Assembly (NCBI RefSeq): GCF_000377505.1
Contig: NZ_KB898188.1
Coordinates: 62,001 to 126,000, forward strand
Direction of reading: 5' to 3'
DNA from: Paenibacillus massiliensis 2301065 = DSM 16942
Lineage (GTDB): Bacteria; Bacillota; Bacilli; Paenibacillales; Paenibacillaceae
DNA: 64,000 nt
Of this stretch, positions 9,682 to 18,521 are shown piece after piece; position 1 is the stretch's first letter; every line of letters starts with the position of its first letter. The notes beneath the pieces were generated by a model. The model was not told where the DNA came from, searched no databases, and was given only the letters and a program-made list of their open reading frames with translations. A program made the position numbers and the translations under genes.

Positions 9682-11289
9682 TTACACTTGCGCGCGGTAC
9701 CCAAGGCTATTCAGGAAGGCTGCAAAGGCCTTCTGACCCTGAGCATCCCGTTTGAATACGCCCGCATGCTCCAGAATCTCGCTGAACTTCAGCCCAACCT
9801 CATTCTGAATAATCTCAACAGCCTGATCCTTATCAAGGCTGCTACCATGACGTTCAATCAGTGACCCGATCCACTCGGCGTGCTTGTTGAGCGGATGGGT
9901 CTCATCCTCCTGAATTGCCGGCTCCAGCGGAGCACTGCTGCTCAGCAAGTCTGCAATGCCATCCAGCTCTTCCTTAAGACGGCCCGGCAGGATCGCAAGA
10001 CCCATGACCTCGATCAGTCCAATGTTTTCTTTCTTCAGATGGTGCATCTCACGATGTGGGTGGAAGATCCCTTCCGGATACTGCTCATTGGTACGGTTGT
10101 TACGCAGCACCAGATCCATTTCATACTCACCATTCTCACCACGGCGTACAATTGGTGTGACCGTATTGTGCGGGACTTGCTCACCATTCTCATCGGAGAA
10201 GGACAGAATATCTACTTCAGCATCGCTGTATTGCTTCCACGCTTCATAGAGCACATTACCTGCCTCTAACAGCTGCTCAGGATTGTTAGAGCTTAGACGA
10301 ACGACCGACATTGGCCATTTAACCGTTGCGGCCTGCACCTCAGGGAATGCGTCACTGCGATATACTGCTTCACGCTGAGCCAGCTGAATCGGGAAGGTAT
10401 GCTTGCCCCCCTGGAAATGGTCATGCGTCAAGATCGAGCCACCTACAATCGGCAGGTCTGCATTCGAGCCGATAAAGTAATGCGGGAAGTCCGTCGTGAA
10501 CGCCAGCAGACGGCGCAGCGTATCCTTTGTAAGCTTCATTGGCACATGATCATGATGGAAAATGATACAGTGCTCGTTGTAGTACACATATGGAGAGTAC
10601 TGGAACAACCACGGCTCCTCGATCAGCTTAAGTGGAATGACGCGCAGATTCTGACGGGCAGGGTGATTCACGCGACCTGCATAACCCACATTCTCCCGGC
10701 AGAGCTGACATTTAGGATAGACAGGAGGCGGAAGCAGCTTCGCCATGGCAATCTCCTTCGGGCTCTTCTCCGGCTTCGAGAGATTGATGGTAATCTCCAT
10801 GTCTCCGTAATCCGTAGGCTGCTTCCAATATACATTCTTATTGACCCGGTCCATGCGGATATAGTTGGAGTCGATGGATAGCTTGTAAAATTGATTCGTT
10901 GCCGCCTCAATCCCCTGCTCTGTCTGTGTCTGTCTAAAGGCACGAATGACATCCGATGGACGAGCCATCAATTGGCCCATAATCTTCGCATCCAGCAAAT
11001 CACGATACGTATCTGTATTCTCAGGAATTAACCCCAGCTCGTAACCATAATCAATCAATACATCCAGCATCGACTGCGGACTGTCCGGGATATCTAGTTC
11101 CTCATGACCAGCATAAGGCTCGGAGAAGCCAAACTGCTCCAGCAGCAGATTACGGCTGTAATCGTAATCCGTCTCTTCAATCAGTCCTTGCTTCAGAGCA
11201 AAGCCTGTCAGTCTATCAATAGCCTGAAGCGCGCTTTGCGCTCCGGCAGTAAGTTCCGTGTCTGGTGATGCTTGTGTTCCCTTCGCCAT
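9682..11289 (-). CDS. galT: UDP-glucose--hexose-1-phosphate uridylyltransferase (Firmicutes type)
   Basis: Leloir pathway enzyme exchanging UMP between UDP-glucose and galactose-1-phosphate. The 535-aa protein belongs to the Gram-positive GalT class, with the conserved stretches YFIGSNADLPIVGGSILTHD and HDHFQGGKHTFP, and KCQLCRENVGY earlier. GAGG/AGGAGG lies before ATG 11289. It follows galE after 29 bases. No galK is found beside them. Confidence 0.95.
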   Translation of the reverse strand: MAKGTQASPDTELTAGAQSALQAIDRLTGFALKQGLIEETDYDYSRNLLLEQFGFSEPYAGHEELDIPDSPQSMLDVLIDYGYELGLIPENTDTYRDLLDAKIMGQLMARPSDVIRAFRQTQTEQGIEAATNQFYKLSIDSNYIRMDRVNKNVYWKQPTDYGDMEITINLSKPEKSPKEIAMAKLLPPPVYPKCQLCRENVGYAGRVNHPARQNLRVIPLKLIEEPWLFQYSPYVYYNEHCIIFHHDHVPMKLTKDTLRRLLAFTTDFPHYFIGSNADLPIVGGSILTHDHFQGGKHTFPIQLAQREAVYRSDAFPEVQAATVKWPMSVVRLSSNNPEQLLEAGNVLYEAWKQYSDAEVDILSFSDENGEQVPHNTVTPIVRRGENGEYEMDLVLRNNRTNEQYPEGIFHPHREMHHLKKENIGLIEVMGLAILPGRLKEELDGIADLLSSSAPLEPAIQEDETHPLNKHAEWIGSLIERHGSSLDKDQAVEIIQNEVGLKFSEILEHAGVFKRDAQGQKAFAAFLNSLGYRAQV

Positions 11290-11318
11290 GATGGGCCTCC
11301 TTTGATTCTTGCGGTATA

Positions 11319-12305
11319 TTACTCGCCGTAGCCGTCAGGATGGGACTGATGCCAGCTCCAGGCTCCGCTGATAATATCAGCAAGCTCGGTGCGGCTAGGA
11401 TTCCAGCCGAGCACGGTCCGTGCTTTATTCGAGGAAGCAACCAGAATCGCAGGATCACCTGCACGACGCGCCTCCATGACTACTGGAATATCAAGGCCAG
11501 TCACCTGCTTCGCAGTCTCAATCACTTCCTTGACGGAGAAGCCTTGACCGTTACCGAGGTTAAATACATTGCTGTCGTTGCCCTCGCGCAGATAACCGAC
11601 TGCGCGCAGATGTGCATCAGCCAGATCACTCACGTGGATGTAGTCACGAATACATGTTCCATCCGGTGTGGGGTAGTCATCACCGAAGACAGAGATATGC
11701 GGACGCTGCTTCAAGGCTGTCTGCAGTACCAATGGAATCAGATGACTCTCAGGACGGTGATCCTCGCCGATCTTGCCGCTCACATGAGCTCCTGCCGCAT
11801 TGAAGTAGCGCAGGGATACATATTTAATGCCCAGCACCTTGTCGAACCAGGACATCATGCGCTCCATCATCAGCTTGGTCTCACCATAGACGTTGGTAGG
11901 CTCCGTACGGTCAGTCTCTTCAATAGGTACCTTTTCCGGCTCACCATAGGTAGCTGCTGTAGAGGAGAAGACAATTCTGGATACCTTGGCTGCACTCATT
12001 GCTTCCAGCAGGCACAATGTACCAAATACGTTATTATCATAGTATTTTGCTGGGTCCTTCATACTTTCGCCTACCAGGGAATTTGCTGCAAAGTGAATAA
12101 CCGCATCAATCTGATTCTCCGCAAACACAGTCGCCAGGAGCTCCTTGTCACGCAGATCGCCTTCATACAGCTTACCGCCAAGAAGCGATTCCTTGTGTCC
12201 TGTCTGCAGATTATCAACGACTACAACCTCTTCACCCTTCTCAAGCAATGCTGCCACCGTATGAGAACCAATATAACCTGCTCCACCAGTTACCAAAATA
12301 GCCAT
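11319..12305 (-). CDS. galE: UDP-glucose 4-epimerase
   Basis: Interconverts UDP-galactose and UDP-glucose. A 328-aa extended SDR fold with the N-terminal NAD loop GGAGYIGSH, the serine of FSSTAATYGEP and the catalytic tyrosine in VYGETK. Start ATG 12305 (MAILVTGG) follows AAAGGGGA by 8 bases; the longer in-frame reading to 12437 is not coding-like. First gene of galE-galT, divergent from an AraC regulator. Confidence 0.96.
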   Translation of the reverse strand: MAILVTGGAGYIGSHTVAALLEKGEEVVVVDNLQTGHKESLLGGKLYEGDLRDKELLATVFAENQIDAVIHFAANSLVGESMKDPAKYYDNNVFGTLCLLEAMSAAKVSRIVFSSTAATYGEPEKVPIEETDRTEPTNVYGETKLMMERMMSWFDKVLGIKYVSLRYFNAAGAHVSGKIGEDHRPESHLIPLVLQTALKQRPHISVFGDDYPTPDGTCIRDYIHVSDLADAHLRAVGYLREGNDSNVFNLGNGQGFSVKEVIETAKQVTGLDIPVVMEARRAGDPAILVASSNKARTVLGWNPSRTELADIISGAWSWHQSHPDGYGE

Positions 12306-12694
12306 TTTCCAAATCCCCTTTCTATTAGTTACTGCATGAATATCACATGTATAAGAGTTTGTTTCAAAACAACAACGGCAACAAAAGATGAGCACTTGCG
12401 CTCCAGTGTACCATACATGACATGTGATGAATGCCATGCTAAAAAGATCATTTCATTGATGAATCCAAGCCTCGGCTATCATTCAGAATGTTACTTCGGG
12501 CATGCCCCTTACACTGATCAGTATATAGAACACACAGCCGATATGTAATGTATTGATGTGTTATCCATATGGATAAATGTGACTTCACAGTTTATACTAC
12601 AACATGAAGCGTACACACACAATTCAAGAGAATTGCGACCCACAGCTTCAACTCCATTTTATGAACATGTAAAAGCAAGGAGTGGTACCCGCCC
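12306..12694. other. Divergent regulatory region galE / araC-type gene
   Basis: 390 bases with no gene. Weak symmetric motifs are present, such as GTTTGTTTCAAAACAAC near 12357-12373. No confident promoter could be assigned in either direction. It is the natural place for the AraC protein to bind. Confidence 0.4.
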
Positions 12695-13555
12695 ATGTCC
12701 GCAGATTACTCGTACGCTATAGCCTCTAACCCGGTCTATTATGATCAGAGCAGACTCCATGTGCTATTTGCCGGGGAGAGCCAGACCCATCCTGGGCACT
12801 CGCTCGGTCCCAAGCTTTACGATTATTATCTGCTTCATTTCGTTGAATCCGGTCAAGGGGTATTTCGCACAGAGCAGCAAAGCTATTCCTTGCAGACTCA
12901 CGACTGCTTCCTGATCCATCCTGAGCAGCTCGTCAGCTACGCTTCCAATCAGGAGGAGCCTTGGAAATACAGATGGGCAGCCTTCACGGGCAGTGCCTCC
13001 CACGAGTTGGTTCGTCAAGCAGGCTTTACCACTGGAGCGACTGTATTCCGGGCTGCCGAGCATAGCTGTATTCCTGAATGGATTAAGAGCATGCAGCAGG
13101 GCTTCAACACGCGCAAGAGCAGCTCGCATCCCGCAGCGATCGGATATCTTCATTTGATCATGGCTGAAGCCATGGACCACTTGGCCGAGGAGCTGCCGTT
13201 AGCAGGACCTGAATCACACCTTCGCTCTACAGTCCGGCAGATGATTCAATACATGGGTACCCAATATGCCCATCCCGTGTCGATTGAGGATATGGCTACA
13301 GGCCTGGGATACAACCGTGCTTATCTATCCCGCATATTCAAGCAGGAAACGGGCGTATCGCCAGTGACTTATCTGCTGAAGCTTCGTATAGACAAATCCC
13401 GACAGCTGCTCCGGGAACGGCCCGGACTCTCCATCGAACAAGTAGCGGCCTCCGTTGGAATGCAGGATGCCCTATATTTCTCCAGACAATTCAGCAGGCT
13501 GTATGGGCAATCGCCGAGCGAATATCGGCGCTCGATTCTTGCAGGCTCCTCCTGA
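12695..13555 (+). CDS. AraC-family transcriptional regulator with cupin sensor domain
   Basis: 286 aa. The N-terminal cupin-like ligand domain (about 20-110: LLHFVESGQGVF, then DCFLIHPEQLVSY) precedes a C-terminal double HTH (about 180-280), with LGYNRAYLSRIFKQETGVSP and the signature end FSRQFSRLYGQSPSEYRR. Such architecture is typical of sugar-responsive activators. Divergence from galE-galT suggests it controls them. AAGGAG lies 12 bases before ATG 12695. The effector cannot be read from sequence. Confidence 0.9.
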   Translation: MSADYSYAIASNPVYYDQSRLHVLFAGESQTHPGHSLGPKLYDYYLLHFVESGQGVFRTEQQSYSLQTHDCFLIHPEQLVSYASNQEEPWKYRWAAFTGSASHELVRQAGFTTGATVFRAAEHSCIPEWIKSMQQGFNTRKSSSHPAAIGYLHLIMAEAMDHLAEELPLAGPESHLRSTVRQMIQYMGTQYAHPVSIEDMATGLGYNRAYLSRIFKQETGVSPVTYLLKLRIDKSRQLLRERPGLSIEQVAASVGMQDALYFSRQFSRLYGQSPSEYRRSILAGSS

Positions 13556-13599
13556 GTGTGCGAGCTGGGCTGGGGCCACGCTACGAATACATAAAGCTG

Positions 13600-13623
13600 G
13601 CCCGCTTGGACATCCAAGCGGGC
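13600..13623 (+). terminator. Hairpin after the AraC regulator gene
   Basis: Arms GCCCGCTTGGA and TCCAAGCGGGC pair perfectly around CA. No strong T-run on either side. It lies 45 bases past the stop and is likely a terminator. Confidence 0.55.
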
Positions 13624-13798
13624 TAATTGAGCTGTTCATCTATAATGACTCTGCTATTCATCTATAGTGGCTCTAATGAAAGTGATTAAGTGATTAGGTC
13701 TAGAGTAACTCGAACTCTAGTAGCCATAACGATTGTAGTAACGATCACGAACTCGTGACTATGTTGTAACAGGTACGCTTAGAGCATACCACTTCTAA

Positions 13799-14815
13799 TT
13801 AAGACTTGGAGCCCTCTTGGCCGGAGGAGTGCAGAATGGAATCGATCCGTTCCAGCTCTTCTGTCGAGAAATCCAGATTAGAGAGTGCTGCCACGTTCTC
13901 TTCAATCTGTTCAGGACGACTGGCACCTATGAGCGCAGAGGTTACACGTCCCTCACGAAGTACCCAGGCAAGAGCGAATTGAGCCAGACTCTGACCTCTT
14001 GCACCCGCCATCTGGTTCAAGGCTCTCACCTTGCGCAGCATGTCCGGTGTTATATTATTGGAGCTCAGGAACTGTGAAGCGCCTGCAGCGCGAGAATCAT
14101 CCGGGATACCATTCAGATATTTATTGGTAAGCAGTCCTTGCGCCAACGGGCAAAATGCGATACTGCCTACTCCGTTCTCATCAAGCACGTCCTGCAAACC
14201 CTCTTCAATCCAGCGGTTCAGCAAGGAATACATGGGCTGATGGATGAGAAGTGGTGTCCCGAGCTCTTTCAAGATTCGAGCCGCCTCGGCAGTCTGCTCG
14301 GCACTATAGCTGGAGATCCCCACGTAAAGGGCCTTCCCGGAACGGACAATGTGATCCAGTGCCATCATCGTCTCCTCAAGCGGAGTATCCGGATCAAAGC
14401 GATGGGAGTAGAAAATATCCACATAATCAAGTCCCATGCGCTTCAGACTCTGATCCAGACTTGAGACCAGATATTTACGAGAACCCCATTCACCGTATGG
14501 TCCAGGCCACATATAGTAACCTGCTTTGGTAGAGATGACCATCTCATCGCGATATGCCTTAAGGTCACTTGCCAGAACCTGCCCGAACAATTGCTCAGCA
14601 GATCCTGCTGGAGGACCATAATTATTTGCCAAATCAAAATGGGTAATCCCTAGATCAAACGCTCTTGTCAACATATTCCGACCATTCTCGGCGTTGTTGG
14701 TGCCACCAAAGTTATGCCACAGTCCCAGAGAAATAGCCGGGAGCTTCAGGCCGGATTTGCCTGTACGATTATATTTCATATGTTCATAACGATCTTCACC
14801 AGCTAAATAAACCAT
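13799..14815 (-). CDS. Aldo/keto reductase (YghZ / glyceraldehyde-3-phosphate reductase type)
   Basis: NADPH-dependent reductase with a TIM barrel, 338 aa. The N-terminus MVYLAGEDRYEHMKYNRTG and ISLGLWHNFGG are characteristic of the YghZ/Kv-beta-like branch. The catalytic tyrosine is in ANNYGPP, with a lysine in ISTKAGYY and a histidine in YSHRFDPDTP. GAGGCGGG precedes ATG 14815. The YghZ class reduces L-glyceraldehyde-3-phosphate and methylglyoxal; the exact substrate here is inferred only. Confidence 0.92.
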   Translation of the reverse strand: MVYLAGEDRYEHMKYNRTGKSGLKLPAISLGLWHNFGGTNNAENGRNMLTRAFDLGITHFDLANNYGPPAGSAEQLFGQVLASDLKAYRDEMVISTKAGYYMWPGPYGEWGSRKYLVSSLDQSLKRMGLDYVDIFYSHRFDPDTPLEETMMALDHIVRSGKALYVGISSYSAEQTAEAARILKELGTPLLIHQPMYSLLNRWIEEGLQDVLDENGVGSIAFCPLAQGLLTNKYLNGIPDDSRAAGASQFLSSNNITPDMLRKVRALNQMAGARGQSLAQFALAWVLREGRVTSALIGASRPEQIEENVAALSNLDFSTEELERIDSILHSSGQEGSKS

Positions 14816-14903
14816 TGCTATACCCGCCTCTCTCCACTCATGATTGTGTTTTCTTTCCTACGGAACATCATACGCCCTTGACAACTTTTTTACAAGAAAA
14901 CGA

Positions 14904-15644
14904 TTACACTACCAACCTTCCAACCTCATGCATGATCTGCCCGATCGGTTCGGTTAACAACAGGTCCGCCCGATGGTCATACGGAGTCGGGTCCGCATTC
15001 AACAATACCGTGCGTTCTCCTTGAAAATAAGTAATTAAGGAAGCAGCCGGATGAACGGTCAGTGACGTGCCGCCAATTAACAGTAAATCAGCCTCTGCTA
15101 TAGCCTCCACTGCATCTGATAAAGTCTTGTAGTTCAATTCCTCTTCATATAACACCACATCAGGCTTGATCATGGCTCCGTCATGCGGACAGACAGGCAC
15201 GGTGCTCTCACTGTCCATAATCTCCTCAAGGGAATAAAAGCGTGAGCAGTTCATACAGTAGTTGCGATGCACAGACCCATGAAGCTCCAACACACGCTGG
15301 CTGCCAGCCTTTTGATGCAGACCATCAATATTTTGCGTGATAACCGCGGACAGCCTGCCTTCAGCTTCTAGCCTGGCCAGCAATTCATGACAACCATTAG
15401 GCTTAGCATTCGGATGCAGCATCTTGCGACGATAAAAGTCAAAGAAGACGTTCGGGTGTTCGAGGAAAAAGGTCTTGCTTAGCATAACCTCCGGTGGGTA
15501 AGGCAGCTTCTCTTCATTTCGATACAGTCCTGCAGCTGACCGAAAATCCGGAATTCCACTCTCTGTGGACGTTCCTGCCCCACCAAAAAATACGATTTTG
15601 CTGCTGTCTGTAATCCATGAAGCTAGTGTCTGTTTTTTGTCCAT
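14904..15644 (-). CDS. cobB: NAD-dependent protein deacylase, Sir2 family
   Basis: Removes acyl groups from protein lysines using NAD. 246 aa with GAGTSTESGIPDFRS, TQNIDGLH and catalytic H122 (ELHGS). The zinc site has C130-x2-C133 and C152, but the expected fourth cysteine is missing: the second knuckle reads CPHDG instead of CPxC, so H154 or D155 may complete it. GAGGTG precedes ATG 15644. Downstream of a HAD phosphatase gene with a 55-base gap. Confidence 0.93.
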   Translation of the reverse strand: MDKKQTLASWITDSSKIVFFGGAGTSTESGIPDFRSAAGLYRNEEKLPYPPEVMLSKTFFLEHPNVFFDFYRRKMLHPNAKPNGCHELLARLEAEGRLSAVITQNIDGLHQKAGSQRVLELHGSVHRNYCMNCSRFYSLEEIMDSESTVPVCPHDGAMIKPDVVLYEEELNYKTLSDAVEAIAEADLLLIGGTSLTVHPAASLITYFQGERTVLLNADPTPYDHRADLLLTEPIGQIMHEVGRLVV

Positions 15645-15699
15645 ACCAGCATCACCTCATTAATTGTCTCCATAGAATAACATGCAACCCTATAATTCA

Positions 15700-16476
15700 T
15701 TACACAAGACTCTGTCTTACTATAATCTCATCATAGCTGTGAATGATATCATCTGCATCCAGCAGATATGTGGCTGTCTCCGACTCTGCAGCATAGCCAA
15801 TCTTCAAACCCGCTCCAGCAAGTCTGCCCATCTGCATGTCTCCATTCGTATCCCCGATCAGTACGGTCTCAGACGGACTGACCCGGAGCTGGGCGCAGGC
15901 ATGAAGCATCATGGCAGGATCAGGCTTACTATGTACGACCTGATCATAGCCTACCACTGTGGCAAAATAAGAATGGATTCCCAGCCAATGGAGATGCTCC
16001 TCCGCTTCCTTCGTTCCATCTGCCGTAACTACTCCCATGACAATCCCGACTTGGTGACACTGTTGCAGCAAACTCAACAAGCCTGCCGGCAGACTTGCTG
16101 GCCTCTGTTGTCGGATTTCCTGCGTCGCCACTGAGGCCAACTCACGTACACGCAGCACCGCCTCATTCCAAGGCTTACCAGCTGCATACAGCTGCCAAGC
16201 CAGAACAGCGGTTGTCTCCTCAATCGATCCCATGGCCAGTGGACCTCTGCGGTCGTAGCCCATCGGCTCACCATCCGCATTATGAGTTGTACCAAGTACC
16301 CGGTGCTTCGGGCCTGTAAAGCTACCCTTCAGCACTTGAAGCTCTTGCTCAAGCATCTCCAGCAGCGTACGAGTCCAAGGTCCCCACATTTGCCAGAAGT
16401 CCAGCAGCGTGCCATCCTTATCGAACAGGACGGCTCTGCAGGGATGTCGTCTTCCTTTTACAAGCAACTCAGCCAT
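15700..16476 (-). CDS. HAD-superfamily hydrolase (phosphoglycolate phosphatase-like)
   Basis: Cytoplasmic phosphatase of 258 aa. HAD motif I is LFDKDGTLLDF, motif II is in VVTADGT, motif III lysine in HSKPDP and motif IV in IGDTNGDM. Start ATG 16476 (MAELLVKG) has AAGGAGA 8 bases upstream. The longer frame to 16515 would run into the upstream hydrolase gene end and has no ribosome site. Substrate unknown. Confidence 0.88.
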   Translation of the reverse strand: MAELLVKGRRHPCRAVLFDKDGTLLDFWQMWGPWTRTLLEMLEQELQVLKGSFTGPKHRVLGTTHNADGEPMGYDRRGPLAMGSIEETTAVLAWQLYAAGKPWNEAVLRVRELASVATQEIRQQRPASLPAGLLSLLQQCHQVGIVMGVVTADGTKEAEEHLHWLGIHSYFATVVGYDQVVHSKPDPAMMLHACAQLRVSPSETVLIGDTNGDMQMGRLAGAGLKIGYAAESETATYLLDADDIIHSYDEIIVRQSLV

Positions 16477-16518
16477 TCCAATCTTCTCCTTAGAGTGGAC
16501 ATAGGTATTAGACAAGTC

Positions 16519-17334
16519 TTATTTTGAGGATGCATCAACATCGACAGTCGCAGTTAACCAGTCCATCATAACCTGTGCTGTGCGGCTTTCCTGCTCTTCT
16601 GCGGTAATCGTAGCCACGCCATCCCCCTTTTGCGGGCCATAGCTTCCATATTGAGCGTGATTTCCACCTTCTACGGTGTAGTACAACGTACTATCAGGCA
16701 GATTAGCTCGTCCACTCTGATATTTCTCCCTATTGATCACCTGATCCTGTGTACCCAGAATGGATAGCACTGGAAGGGAGGTCGTATGCAGATCTGCCTT
16801 GCTGTCCGCATAAGACGCCAGAAGGAACAACCCTTGAATCTGACCTGAATGAGTCGCTGCATACCGGGCCGCCATGGCTCCGCCTAAGGAGTGGCCCCCG
16901 ATCACGAAGGATTCGTCAGGATAGGCAGCCAGGACAGCATTCGCCGCGTCAGGCTCCGTAAACGCAAGGTTGAACTGCATTTTCACAATGACCGTATGAT
17001 GCCCTTGCTCCGCGAGAGACTTCGCTAACGGGGCATAGCTCTTCGGGTCTACCAGTCCGCCTGGGTAGAAAATAACCCCTGTACCCTTGCCCGCTCCCTC
17101 TTCTGGCATGAAATCAATCCACTGCTCCGTCTCGGTCACCTTCACTTGAGCCTCTGCTGCACTGCTGATAGCTGTCAGAGCCACCTCGTCTGCCTTGTAG
17201 GGTGTCAACACCTTCCAAGCGCCCCAGCCAACGATAGCTACCAACAGGAGTAGTACGATCAGAAGCACCTTCCATACCATTCGGCGAGGTTGTCTCGCAC
17301 TGTATACACTCATACCTCTACTTCGTCTTCTCAT
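16519..17334 (-). CDS. Membrane-anchored alpha/beta hydrolase
   Basis: 271 aa. A basic N-terminus (MRRRSRG) and a single TM helix (about residues 20-40) are followed by an alpha/beta hydrolase fold (dienelactone hydrolase-like branch). The nucleophile elbow is GGHSLGGAMA; candidate acid and histidine lie in GTQDQV and GGNHAQYG. Start ATG 17334 follows AAGGTGG; the ORF extension to 17433 is not supported. The catalytic domain is probably outside the membrane. Substrate unknown. Confidence 0.85.
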   Translation of the reverse strand: MRRRSRGMSVYSARQPRRMVWKVLLIVLLLLVAIVGWGAWKVLTPYKADEVALTAISSAAEAQVKVTETEQWIDFMPEEGAGKGTGVIFYPGGLVDPKSYAPLAKSLAEQGHHTVIVKMQFNLAFTEPDAANAVLAAYPDESFVIGGHSLGGAMAARYAATHSGQIQGLFLLASYADSKADLHTTSLPVLSILGTQDQVINREKYQSGRANLPDSTLYYTVEGGNHAQYGSYGPQKGDGVATITAEEQESRTAQVMMDWLTATVDVDASSK

Positions 17335-17460
17335 GCGAACCACCTTTTCGAAATTGTCTAGCGAAATACAAAACTCCAACGCCACCATAATCGCAGCTTC
17401 GGAGTCTAATGTTGTCTTGCAAGGCCGGACCACCTCATGCTCACAGTCCAGCCCATTCTA

Positions 17461-18129
17461 CTACCGTCTAGCCTTAGCCTCCCGGTAAGCCTTCATGTAC
17501 TGCTCTGCCTTGGAACGTACCCGCTTCATATCTCCAGATTGGGTAGCCTCGGCCGTCAGATCTGAACCGATACCTACAGCCACAGCTCCACCTCGAATCC
17601 AGTCCCCAAGATTAGCGACGGAGACACCACCCGTTGGCATGAAATTCGCCTGTGGCATGGGTCCCTTCATTGTCTTGATAATTGATGGTTCATACACACT
17701 GCCCGGGAAGAGCTTTACAATATCCACGCCCCACTCCAGCGCTTGCTGAACCTCTGCCAAGGTCATAACCCCTGGCAAGATAGGCACACGATAGAGATTG
17801 CACAATCTGATCGTCTCCGGATTCAGCGATGGAGACACCACGAATTCAGCACCTGCCATAATGGCGGCTCTAGCAGAGTGTGGTTCCAGTACCGTACCCG
17901 CCCCAATGATAGCGAACCGATCCTCATGCTCTGCGTTCCAGCTATAGATTCTGCTAAGGGATTCGATCGCACGCAAAGCTCCCGGAACTGTCAAAGTAAT
18001 TTCAATCGCCTTGATTCCACCCGCGATAGCCTGCTCAGCCATTTGCACGACCTGATCGCTGGAATCCCCCCGCAGCACAGCAACTACACCGCAGTCGACT
18101 ATTTTTTGCACAAGTTGAATTTTTTTCAT
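17461..18129 (-). CDS. eda: KDPG/KHG aldolase
   Basis: Class I aldolase splitting 2-keto-3-deoxy-6-phosphogluconate (and 4-hydroxy-2-oxoglutarate) to pyruvate plus aldehyde; used in uronate and gluconate catabolism. 222 aa with the family stretches AIEITLTVPGA, GAGTVLE, SPSLNPE and the Schiff-base lysine in DIVKLFPGS. AAGGAG lies 8 bases before ATG 18129. No kdgK or other pathway gene is adjacent. Confidence 0.93.
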   Translation of the reverse strand: MKKIQLVQKIVDCGVVAVLRGDSSDQVVQMAEQAIAGGIKAIEITLTVPGALRAIESLSRIYSWNAEHEDRFAIIGAGTVLEPHSARAAIMAGAEFVVSPSLNPETIRLCNLYRVPILPGVMTLAEVQQALEWGVDIVKLFPGSVYEPSIIKTMKGPMPQANFMPTGGVSVANLGDWIRGGAVAVGIGSDLTAEATQSGDMKRVRSKAEQYMKAYREAKARR

Positions 18130-18521
18130 TACTTATTCTCCTTAGCACTTGTTTGATTGTATTCAGGACATCCCACAGCCTATACAGCTGATCCTATTCA
18201 CGCTAGGTTAGACTCTTGGGTTCAATTATATAGGAAGACAGCTTGGATCAGGAACGCTAACTTGCCAGAAAGCCTTCATTGCAAAGGTGTTTCATACCTT
18301 CAAGGGAAGATGCCCAGCTTTCGTTAGGGTACCATTGGTATAGGGGCAGGTCAAATCTGGAGCCATCAAACGTGTCAACGTTTCGACACAAATATGGGAT
18401 CTGAGAACGTTTTCTATTGTGAAAAAAATCACTATCTAATTCCTTTGGCTAGCGTATTTTGAAAGTATAAAAAGATGATTTCATAATTACTTTTCATTAT
18501 GTATTGATGGGGGAATACCGA
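18130..18521. other. Divergent gap eda / acyltransferase
   Basis: 390 bases without a gene. A small inverted repeat GTGTC-AACGTTTC-GACAC sits at about 18365-18383 beside an AACGTT palindrome, a possible operator. No confident promoter could be assigned. Confidence 0.4.

Noticed and set aside
11340..12548. 402-codon plus-strand ORF opposite galE
   Set aside because: Antisense shadow of galE running into the promoter region; no ribosome site.
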